Below, in pieces: positions 7,464 through 12,722 of a DNA stretch of 12,722 nt. The first letter of the stretch is position 1; each line of letters begins with the position of its first letter. A program made the translations under genes and the position numbers. The DNA is from Clostridia bacterium. GTDB taxonomy: Bacteria > Bacillota > Clostridia > Christensenellales > CAG-917. The stretch spans positions 1-12,722 of the forward strand of contig JAFVYE010000097.1 of assembly GCA_017500745.1 (NCBI GenBank). The letters run 5' to 3'. Under the pieces are notes generated by a model. That model made no database searches, was not told the DNA's origin, and saw nothing but the letters and a program-made list of their open reading frames with translations.

Positions 7464-10124
7464 ATGGCATCCATTTTCAACGAAAACCAGCGTAAAGTAC
7501 GCAAACTTAAAAAAATCGCATCCGAAATTGAGGCACTTGCCCCAGATTATGCCAAGCTCAGCGATGACGAGCTTCGTGGCAAAACCGCAGAGTTCAAGTC
7601 ACGCCTTGAAAAAGGCGAAACCTTGGATGATATCCTTGTGGAAGCATTTGCAACGGTGCGTGAGGCATCAGCACGTGTCCTTGGCATGCGCCCCTACTTT
7701 GTGCAACTTATGGGAGGCATCGCCCTCCATCAAGGACGTATTGCAGAAATGGGCACCGGCGAAGGAAAAACCCTTGTGGCAACCCTCCCCAGCTATCTCA
7801 ACGCATTGACAGGCAAAGGGGTGCACGTTGTCACCGTCAACGATTATCTTGCAGAGCGTGACGCAGCGTGGATGGGCAAGGTTCATCGTTTCTTGGGGCT
7901 TACAGTTGGGGTCATTCTGCCCACTATGCGTCCTGCCGAAAAGAAGGTTGCATACAACAGCGACATCTGCTATTGCACCAACAACGAGCTTGGCTTTGAC
8001 TTCCTCCGTGACAATATGGTGGTGGAAAAGAGCGCAAAAGTGCAAAGAGAACTCAACTTTGCCATTGTTGACGAAGTGGACTCCATCCTCATTGACGAGG
8101 CACGTACACCTCTCATCATTTCTGGCAGAGGCGGAAAGTCCAGCGAGATGTACAAGACCGCCGATGCATTTGCACGTACAGTCCGTGAAAATGACGACTT
8201 CACCATTGGGGAGAAGGAAAAGACCATCATGCTCACCGATGACGGCGTCAAAAAGGCAGAAAAGTATTTTAGAATTGACAACCTCACGGACATAAACAAC
8301 ACAGACCTCTATCATCACATCAAGCAGGCACTCAAGGCCCACTATATGATGAAGCGTGACCGCGACTACATCGTCAACGATGGCGAAGTGCTCATTGTTG
8401 ATGAGTTTACGGGCCGTGTTATGATTGGCAGACGCTACAACGAGGGCTTGCACCAAGCAATTGAAGCCAAGGAAAGAGTGGTCATCCGCAGTGAAAACAA
8501 GACCCTTGCCACCATCACTTTCCAAAACTTCTTCCGCATGTACTCAAAGCTTAGCGGTATGACAGGCACGGCAAAGACAGAGGAAGATGAGTTTGAAGGC
8601 ATATATCGCCTTGACGTTGTGCAAATCCCTCCCAACAAGCCCTCTCAAAGAAAGGACGAAAACGACAAGATTTACACCAAGGAAAGTGGCAAAATTACAG
8701 CAATTGTCAACGACATCTTGGAGTATCACAAAACAGGCCAACCCGTCCTTGTGGGCACGGTCAGCGTTGAAAAATCTGAGGAACTCAGCGCAATTTTGAA
8801 GCGCAAGGGCATACCTCACAACGTTTTGAACGCAAAGTTCCACAAGCAAGAGGCAGAAATTGTTGCGCAAGCAGGCAAATACGGCATGATCACCATCGCC
8901 ACCAACATGGCAGGCCGTGGAACAGACATTATGCTGGGTGGCAATGCAGATTTCCAAGCCAAGCGCAAGATGGAAAAGGATGGATATCCTCTTGACATCA
9001 TTGAAATGGCCACGTCCCCTCACGTCTATGATGATGAAAAGGTCAACGAGGCCAAAAAGGTCTATCTCCACCACTATGAAGCATTCAAAAAGCAATGCGA
9101 TGAGGAAAAGGAGAAGGTGGTTGCCCTTGGCGGTCTTAGAATCATCGGCACCGAAAGACACGAGAGCAGACGCATTGACAATCAGCTCCGTGGCCGTAGC
9201 GGACGTCAGGGAGACCCCGGACAAACCGTGTTTTACATCTCAATGGAAGATGACGTGTCACGCATTTTTGGCGGGGACAAGATGAAGGCAATTGCAACTG
9301 CAATGAACTTCCCCGATGACGAGCCCATCACAAATACCATGATTTCAAAGCAAGTGGAAAGAGCACAAAAGATGGTGGAAGGCAGAAACTTCTCCATAAG
9401 AAAGCAAGTGCTCTCATACGATGACGTCATGAACGCACAAAGAGAAGTCATCTACAAGGAAAGAGGCAAGGTCCTTGACGGACTTGACGTCCATGACCAA
9501 ATCCTTGACATGATTGACTCCTTGGCAGAGGAAATCATCGGCTACTATGCCGACTACAAAACCGACTATCAAACATGGGACTACGAGGCATTCAACAACT
9601 CCCTTGAACAGCGCATGCTCCCTCGTGGCACCAATCTTATGAACCCCGAGCTCTGCTCCTGCTACGACGTGTACAAGCTCAAGGACGCCGTGCTCAAAGT
9701 GGCCCTTGAGGACTACGAGGCCAAGATAGCCAAGCTCAAAGAAGATGGCCTTGACTTTGGCGACTTTGAACGCCTTGTGCTCCTCAAAACAGTTGACTCA
9801 AAGTGGATGGATCACATTGATGCAATGGACGCTCTCCGCAGAGGAATTGGGCTCAGAGGATATGGCCAACGTGATCCCGTCATGGCATATCGCCAAGAGG
9901 GTTGGGACATGTTTGAGGACATGGTCAGCCGTATTCACAGCGAAACAGCATCCATACTCCTCAAGGTGCAGATTGAAAAGCGTGAGGACGGATCAACCAG
10001 CGCAAACAACCAAATTTCATCAGTGTCAAAGACAGTGAGAAACACCGAAGCCAAGGTGGGCAGAAACGATCCTTGCCCCTGCGGAAGCGGACTCAAATAC
10101 AAAAACTGCTGTGGCAAAAAGTAG
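7464..10124 (+). CDS. secA: Protein translocase subunit SecA
   Basis: SecA is the ATPase motor that pushes unfolded preproteins through the SecYEG channel at the inner face of the membrane. The 886-residue protein is complete. NBD1 has Walker A MGTGEGKT (residues 96-103) and the DEVD box at 203-206 followed by SILIDEARTPLIISG. The preprotein-binding region follows, then NBD2 with TNMAGRGTDIMLGG and ERHESRRIDNQLRGRSGRQGD. The helical scaffold/wing region contains MDHIDAMDALRRGIGLRGYGQRDP. The C-terminal SEC-C zinc motif (865-886) has CPCGSG...CC, which binds zinc and helps SecB or ribosome contact. Between MLGGNADF and VVALGGLRIIG (about 8932-9126) there is a lysine- and glutamate-rich stretch absent from Bacillus SecA; similar variable insertions in NBD2 are known from many other phyla. 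The start is set by the ribosome binding site at 7454. prfB follows after 44 bases, the usual Firmicutes pairing. Confidence 0.99.
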   Translation: MASIFNENQRKVRKLKKIASEIEALAPDYAKLSDDELRGKTAEFKSRLEKGETLDDILVEAFATVREASARVLGMRPYFVQLMGGIALHQGRIAEMGTGEGKTLVATLPSYLNALTGKGVHVVTVNDYLAERDAAWMGKVHRFLGLTVGVILPTMRPAEKKVAYNSDICYCTNNELGFDFLRDNMVVEKSAKVQRELNFAIVDEVDSILIDEARTPLIISGRGGKSSEMYKTADAFARTVRENDDFTIGEKEKTIMLTDDGVKKAEKYFRIDNLTDINNTDLYHHIKQALKAHYMMKRDRDYIVNDGEVLIVDEFTGRVMIGRRYNEGLHQAIEAKERVVIRSENKTLATITFQNFFRMYSKLSGMTGTAKTEEDEFEGIYRLDVVQIPPNKPSQRKDENDKIYTKESGKITAIVNDILEYHKTGQPVLVGTVSVEKSEELSAILKRKGIPHNVLNAKFHKQEAEIVAQAGKYGMITIATNMAGRGTDIMLGGNADFQAKRKMEKDGYPLDIIEMATSPHVYDDEKVNEAKKVYLHHYEAFKKQCDEEKEKVVALGGLRIIGTERHESRRIDNQLRGRSGRQGDPGQTVFYISMEDDVSRIFGGDKMKAIATAMNFPDDEPITNTMISKQVERAQKMVEGRNFSIRKQVLSYDDVMNAQREVIYKERGKVLDGLDVHDQILDMIDSLAEEIIGYYADYKTDYQTWDYEAFNNSLEQRMLPRGTNLMNPELCSCYDVYKLKDAVLKVALEDYEAKIAKLKEDGLDFGDFERLVLLKTVDSKWMDHIDAMDALRRGIGLRGYGQRDPVMAYRQEGWDMFEDMVSRIHSETASILLKVQIEKREDGSTSANNQISSVSKTVRNTEAKVGRNDPCPCGSGLKYKNCCGKK

Positions 10125-10156
10125 TGTGACAAAGACACAAAATCTGTTTGTTCACA
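10125..10156 (+). other. Hairpin between secA and prfB
   Basis: TGTGACAAA (10125-10133) can pair with TTTGTTCACA (10147-10156), giving nine base pairs with one bulged T. It begins at the base after the secA stop and ends on the first base of the prfB AGGAGG. There is no T tract, so it is not a terminator. It could mark a processing site or affect prfB initiation. Confidence 0.4.
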
Positions 10157-10161
10157 GGAGG
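10156..10161 (+). promoter_or_regulatory. Ribosome binding site that fixes the prfB start
   Basis: A perfect AGGAGG lies 7 bases before the ATG at 10169. The frame is also open back to a TTG at 10148, but that TTG lies upstream of the AGGAGG and would encode it as Gly-Gly, so it is not the start. Another ATG at 10164 is out of frame. Confidence 0.9.
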
Positions 10162-10168
10162 AAATGAT

Positions 10169-11272
10169 ATGGATTATTTTGCAAAGAAAAATGAACTTAA
10201 ATCGCTGAAAGAGGACTTAAAGTGTGCATATGATGGCATTAAACCCGATGTTCTGCGAAATAAAGTTGCAGAACTTGAAGCCGAACAAAACACAGACGGC
10301 TTTTGGAATGATGTTCAAAACGCACAAAAAGTGTCCAAGGAAATCAGTCAAATAAAAGCAAAGCTTGACCGCTTTGAAAAGCTTCTTGGCGACCTTGACG
10401 ATGCCATTGAAATTGTTGACATCGTTGAGCTTGAAGCCAGCGAGGAGGAGGACAACGCCCTTCAAAAAACCGTGGAGCGCCTTGCAGGTGCAGTTGAAAA
10501 ACTTACTCTTGAAACGTTGCTTTCTGGCAAGTATGACGGGCTCAACGCAATCCTTACTCTCCACGCAGGCGCAGGCGGAACTGAGGCGCAAGACTGGTGT
10601 GATATGCTTTACCGCATGTACACAAGATACGTTGAACGCACCGGCTGGAAGCTGGTTGAGCTTGACTTTTTGGCAGGAGATGAAGCAGGCATAAAGAGTG
10701 TCACTTTCCGTGTTGAAGGGGACAATGCTTACGGCTATCTCAAAGCAGAAAAGGGTGTTCACAGACTTGTCAGAATTTCGCCTTTTGACTCACAGGCAAG
10801 ACGTCACACGTCTTTTGCGTCCCTTGAAGTCATGCCCGAAATCATTGACACGGATGAGATTGAAATTCGCCCCGAGGACCTCAAAGTTGACACATATCGT
10901 AGCTCTGGCGCCGGTGGACAACACGTCAACAAAACAGAGTCTGCAATCCGCATCACACACTTGCCCACAGGCATCATTGTGGCTTGCCAAAACGAAAGAA
11001 GCCAAATCCAAAACAGAGAAGTGGCAATGCAGATGTTGAGGTCAAAACTCATTGAAAAGAAGGAAAGAGAGCGCGAAGAGGAAGCTGCAGCAATCAGCGG
11101 AAAGCTGAAAAAAATTGAATGGGGCAGTCAAATCAGAAGCTATGTTTTCTGCCCTTACACCATGGTCAAGGACCACCGCACCGCCTACGAAACAGGCAAC
11201 GTGCAAGGGGTTATGGACGGAGATCTTGACGGATTTATTGATGAATATTTGAAGCTGTCCATTGCCGAGTAA
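10169..11272 (+). CDS. prfB: Peptide chain release factor 2 (RF2)
   Basis: RF2 recognises UGA and UAA in the ribosomal A site and triggers peptide release. The 367-residue protein carries the recognition tripeptide SPF (204-206), which distinguishes RF2 from the PxT motif of RF1, and the catalytic GGQ (249-251) within SGAGGQHVNKTESA. It also has the class signature HAGAGGTEAQDW and the C-terminal MDGDLDGFIDEYL. The N-terminal helical domain (about 1-110) is charged and coiled-coil-like. Many bacterial prfB genes have an in-frame UGA and a +1 frameshift near codon 25. This one is a single uninterrupted frame from ATG to TAA, and no CTT-TGA slippery site is present in the matching place. It follows secA with an excellent Shine-Dalgarno sequence and is followed by a strong terminator, so it is the last gene of its transcript. 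Confidence 0.98.
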   Translation: MDYFAKKNELKSLKEDLKCAYDGIKPDVLRNKVAELEAEQNTDGFWNDVQNAQKVSKEISQIKAKLDRFEKLLGDLDDAIEIVDIVELEASEEEDNALQKTVERLAGAVEKLTLETLLSGKYDGLNAILTLHAGAGGTEAQDWCDMLYRMYTRYVERTGWKLVELDFLAGDEAGIKSVTFRVEGDNAYGYLKAEKGVHRLVRISPFDSQARRHTSFASLEVMPEIIDTDEIEIRPEDLKVDTYRSSGAGGQHVNKTESAIRITHLPTGIIVACQNERSQIQNREVAMQMLRSKLIEKKEREREEEAAAISGKLKKIEWGSQIRSYVFCPYTMVKDHRTAYETGNVQGVMDGDLDGFIDEYLKLSIAE

Positions 11273-11303
11273 GAAAGGCAAAAACACAACAAAACCGACA
11301 TTC

Positions 11304-11339
11304 TAAACGCCTGTTTTTTTTGCAGGCGTTTATTTTTTT
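11304..11339 (+). terminator. Rho-independent terminator after prfB
   Basis: A perfect 10-base stem TAAACGCCTG (11304-11313) / CAGGCGTTTA (11323-11332) with a 9-base T-rich loop is followed by seven T residues (11333-11339). It lies 31 bases past the prfB stop and insulates the downstream ribosomal-protein unit from secA-prfB. Confidence 0.95.
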
Positions 11340-11569
11340 CTGCAAAAAAACAAGTTTGAAAAAAACTCTGGCGGATTTGATGCACGTTCACAAAATCAAA
11401 GAAATTTTTAGACAAAATCTTGATTGTGTATCAACAGGGGATTTGAGCAGAAAGGGGTAGGACTCAAAAGATATCCGATTTGGCTTGTGGTTTTGGTGCT
11501 CTCGTATGCGCAATATGTTGTTATATATAATATAAGTTTACTTTTTTTTCATAATTTTGCGTCAAATGT
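11340..11569. other. Unassigned AT-rich noncoding region
   Basis: These roughly 230 bases lie between the prfB terminator and the L7Ae/rpsL promoter. I see no gene of recognisable family. There is a bulged hairpin at 11415-11444: AAATC pairs with GATTT and TTGAT with ATCAA, with a 5-base bulge CAGGG on the 3' side. There is a 26-codon open frame at 11380-11460 with only a poor ribosome binding site. A perfect TATAAT sits at 11526-11531 within a longer T/A run, but with no matching -35 box. It may hold additional promoters or nothing functional. Confidence 0.5.
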
Positions 11570-11574
11570 TTGAC
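11561..11574. promoter_or_regulatory. Dyad overlapping the -35 box (possible operator)
   Basis: GTCAAA-TG-TTTGAC is a perfect 6-base inverted repeat with a 2-base centre. Its right arm contains the first five bases of the -35 hexamer TTGACT. A protein bound here would block polymerase. The other arm read on the minus strand also gives TTTGACG, so a divergent -35 is an alternative reading. Confidence 0.4.
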
Positions 11575-11598
11575 TTAAACCGAAAATGTTGTTAGTAT
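11570..11598 (+). promoter_or_regulatory. Sigma-A type promoter for the L7Ae-rpsL-rpsG unit
   Basis: The -35 box TTGACT (11570-11575) is five of six to consensus. A 17-base spacer and the -10 box TAGTAT (11593-11598) follow. Transcription should start near 11605, about 38 bases upstream of the L7Ae start codon. It lies after the prfB terminator and before three ribosomal genes, where a promoter is expected. Confidence 0.75.
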
Positions 11599-11604
11599 AT
11601 TGTC

Positions 11605-11629
11605 GCTTGCAAAATTGCAAGCAGTTTTT
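11605..11629 (+). promoter_or_regulatory. 5'-terminal hairpin with short T tract in the L7Ae leader
   Basis: GCTTGCA (11605-11611) pairs with TGCAAGC (11616-11622) over a 4-base loop, and AG plus five T residues follow (11625-11629). It sits at the predicted transcription start, so it would be either a 5'-end stabilising stem-loop or a weak attenuator. TTGCAA occurs three times here (11608, 11615, 11633). Confidence 0.5.
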
Positions 11630-11642
11630 AAGTTGCAAAAAT

Positions 11643-11912
11643 ATGGAAACTGAACAAACAATTTTATCTATGCTCAAAAGCTTCAATAAGCTTGTCGGTT
11701 GCAGACAGGTTTTGAGAGGTTTGTCCGAGGGTACAATCAGGTGTGTGGTTGTGTCTGAGGATGCCGATGATGGAATAAAAGACGTGCTTGTCAAAGCGGC
11801 GACACTCAAAAATGCGCAAATCCTTTATGCTCCCTCTATGGAGTGGCTTGGAAGAAGCGTAGGCATTGACGTCGGTGCAGCGACAGTCGGCTTTTTGAAG
11901 TCGGAGGAATAG
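11643..11912 (+). CDS. rplGB: L7Ae/eL8 family ribosomal protein-like (YbxF type)
   Basis: This is a small L7Ae-like RNA-binding protein of the family that in Bacillus (YbxF) binds kink-turn RNAs and is encoded just before rpsL. The 89 residues show the family pattern. GCRQVLRGLSEG is near the N-terminus, where the usual text is G-x-x-Q-x-x-x-x-L-x-x-G. Then come VVVSEDADDGIKDVL and, at the C-terminus, LGRSVGIDVGAATVGF, matching the LGxxxGIxVGAAxVxI signature. Its place directly upstream of rpsL is conserved in Firmicutes and supports the call. The start is ATG 11643. The frame extends upstream to 11586, but that codon lies inside the promoter. No Shine-Dalgarno sequence precedes the ATG, unlike rpsL and rpsG downstream. 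Its role in the cell is not well known; binding to rRNA or structured RNA is inferred from the family. Confidence 0.9.
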   Translation: METEQTILSMLKSFNKLVGCRQVLRGLSEGTIRCVVVSEDADDGIKDVLVKAATLKNAQILYAPSMEWLGRSVGIDVGAATVGFLKSEE

Positions 11913-11940
11913 TCTTGAATTGCACCTGTAGGGTTGCGGG

Positions 11941-11950
11941 TACATTCGAA
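11941..11950 (+). repeat. Inverted repeat arm upstream of rpsL
   Basis: TACATTCGAA is an exact reverse complement of TTCGAATGTA at 12350-12359, so the two arms flank the whole rpsL coding region in the intergenic gaps. A 10-base pairing across the gene is possible in the mRNA. Confidence 0.45.
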
Positions 11951-11959
11951 AAATCAAAT

Positions 11960-11965
11960 AGGAGG
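11960..11965 (+). promoter_or_regulatory. Ribosome binding site that fixes the rpsL start
   Basis: AGGAGG lies 7 bases before the ATG at 11973. The frame is open back to a TTG at 11934, but the conserved S12 N-terminus PTINQL begins at this ATG. Confidence 0.9.
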
Positions 11966-11972
11966 AACAATA

Positions 11973-12344
11973 ATGCCAACCATCAATCAGTTGATTAGAA
12001 AAGGCAGGGAAAGACAGGTCAAAAAATCAATGACCCCTATCATGGAACAATGCCCTCAAAAGAGAGGTATTTGCTTGAGCGTGACAACAACTTCACCTAA
12101 GAAGCCTAACTCCGCTCTCCGTAAAATCGCAAGAGTCCGTCTTGTGAACGGTATGGAAGGAACAGTCTATATCCCCGGCATCGGCCACAATCTGCAAGAA
12201 CACAGTGTCGTTCTTATCAGAGGCGGACGTGTCAAGGACTTGCCTGGTGTGCGTTATCACATCATTCGTGGTGCTCTTGATACTGCAGGCGTTGCAAAAC
12301 GTAAGCAAGCAAGATCCAAGTATGGTGCAAAACGCCCCAAATAA
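11973..12344 (+). CDS. rpsL: 30S ribosomal protein S12
   Basis: S12 sits at the decoding centre of the small subunit and affects tRNA selection accuracy. The 123-residue protein is full length and begins MPTINQLIRKGRE. The loop SPKKPNSALRK carries lysine at 43 and 44. GGRVKDLPGVRYH has K88, D89 and P91, so the common streptomycin-resistance positions are wild type. It lacks the roughly 14-residue insertion seen in Bacillus S12 after residue 25 and so resembles the shorter form. ICLSVTTTSP and NGMEGTVYIPG differ slightly from the usual CTRVYTTTP and NGIEVTAYIPG, but the core contacts are kept. It is 60 bases from the L7Ae stop and 40 from rpsG, in one transcription unit with the S7 gene, as in the str operon. 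Confidence 0.99.
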   Translation: MPTINQLIRKGRERQVKKSMTPIMEQCPQKRGICLSVTTTSPKKPNSALRKIARVRLVNGMEGTVYIPGIGHNLQEHSVVLIRGGRVKDLPGVRYHIIRGALDTAGVAKRKQARSKYGAKRPK

Positions 12345-12349
12345 CAAAA

Positions 12350-12359
12350 TTCGAATGTA
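12350..12359 (+). repeat. Inverted repeat arm downstream of rpsL
   Basis: TTCGAATGTA is the exact reverse complement of TACATTCGAA at 11941-11950. It lies in the rpsL-rpsG gap, five bases after the rpsL stop and upstream of the rpsG AAGGAGGT. Confidence 0.45.
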
Positions 12360-12384
12360 AATTTATTACCCAAGGAGGTTTATT

Positions 12385-12722
12385 ATGCCTAGAAGAAGTG
12401 GCGTGCCCAAGAGAGATGTATTGCCCGATCCAGTTTACGGCAGTGTCGTCCTTGCAAAGCTTATCAACCAAGTTATGCTCGATGGCAAAAAAGGAACTGC
12501 TCAAGCAATCGTTTATGAGGCACTTGAAATAGCAGCAAAGAAACTCGGTTCAGAACCCATGGAAGTCTTTGAAAGAGCACTTGAAAACACAAAGCCCCAA
12601 CTCGAAGTCAAAGCAAGACGTGTTGGTGGCAGCACATATCAAGTCCCTATGGAAATCCGTCCTGAAAGAAGACAAACTCTTGCAATCAGATGGATTGTTG
12701 ACTTTGCACGTAAGCGCGGTGA
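12385..12722 (+). CDS. rpsG: 30S ribosomal protein S7, partial (3' end outside window)
   Basis: S7 binds the 3' major domain of 16S rRNA, starts 30S head assembly and lines the E site. Only the first 112 codons plus two bases are present, of a family length near 156. The N-terminus MPRRSGVPKRDVLPDPVYGS is characteristic, followed by LINQVMLDGKKGTAQAIVY. The conserved LEVKARRVGGSTYQVPMEIRPERRQTLAIRW block binds rRNA. A strong AAGGAGGT (12372-12379) precedes the ATG at 12385 by 5 bases. The frame stays open to the window edge. Downstream fusA and tuf would be expected in a standard str operon but are outside the window. Confidence 0.98.
   Translation, partial: MPRRSGVPKRDVLPDPVYGSVVLAKLINQVMLDGKKGTAQAIVYEALEIAAKKLGSEPMEVFERALENTKPQLEVKARRVGGSTYQVPMEIRPERRQTLAIRWIVDFARKRG

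Noticed and set aside
7668..8525. Long open frame on the minus strand inside secA (285 codons)
   Set aside because: It is a mirror of the strongly biased secA codons, with no recognisable protein family and no ribosome binding site logic; secA on the + strand is certain.
8932..9126. Insertion in SecA NBD2 as a novelty
   Set aside because: Variable insertions at this place are known in SecA of many phyla, so it is noted only in the gene entry.
10148..10168. Earlier in-frame TTG start for prfB
   Set aside because: The AGGAGG lies downstream of it and fits the ATG at 10169 with ideal spacing.
11380..11460. A 26-codon open frame in the gap after prfB
   Set aside because: It has only a weak GGCGG-like site upstream, no family resemblance, and sits in AT-rich DNA where such frames are common by chance.
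11450..11480. tRNA T-arm-like text (GTAGGACTC) read from the minus strand
   Set aside because: No GTTCRAAYC loop, acceptor stem or anticodon arm can be built around it.
11586..11642. Longer L7Ae-like protein starting at ATG 11586
   Set aside because: This start lies inside the promoter spacer, upstream of the expected transcript start, and the extra residues do not match the family.
11934..11972. Longer rpsL starting at TTG 11934
   Set aside because: The S12 N-terminus is conserved from the ATG at 11973, which has its own AGGAGG.

Overview
The window comes from a bacterial core-genome region. The organism is most likely a Bacillota (Firmicutes) member of the Clostridia, possibly an uncultured lineage. 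The reasons are the family affinities of RpoC, RecD2, ComFC and the L7Ae-like protein, the clear AGGAGG-type ribosome binding sites, and the secA-prfB pair. The species cannot be named from this sequence. All recognised genes lie on the + strand, and I see no mobile element, CRISPR array, tRNA or rRNA.

Layout. Positions 1-3087 hold the 3' five-sixths or so of rpoC (RNA polymerase beta'). Its stop codon is followed after three bases by metK (3091-4269), with no Shine-Dalgarno sequence between them. A rho-independent terminator (about 4278-4307) ends that unit. A 112-base GC-rich gap leads to recD2 (4420-6639), which overlaps comFC (6636-7397) by ATGA. After 66 bases comes secA (7464-10124), then prfB (10169-11272), each with a good Shine-Dalgarno sequence. 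A strong terminator (11304-11339) closes this block. About 300 bases of AT-rich noncoding DNA follow, ending in a sigma-A promoter (11570-11598). It drives a translation unit of an L7Ae/eL8-like protein (11643-11912), rpsL (11973-12344) and rpsG (from 12385, cut by the window end).

How the genes work together. This is a growth and information-processing cluster: transcription (RpoC), SAM supply (MetK), DNA helicase/repair (RecD2), a ComF-type phosphoribosyltransferase, the Sec export motor (SecA), termination at UGA/UAA (RF2), and 30S assembly and decoding (S12, S7, L7Ae-like). The main organisational point is that rpoC and the L7Ae-rpsL-rpsG block, usually contiguous in Firmicutes, are here separated by the metK-recD2-comFC-secA-prfB module, and the ribosomal block has its own terminator-insulated promoter.

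I found no convincing novel system such as a defence locus or mobile element. The points worth a second look are the broken rpoC/str gene order, an apparent insertion of about 70 residues in RpoC, a prfB without the programmed frameshift, and several uncharacterised regulatory structures: a dyad over the rpsL-operon -35 box, a 5'-terminal hairpin before an L7Ae gene that lacks a Shine-Dalgarno sequence, an inverted repeat flanking rpsL, and a hairpin before prfB.
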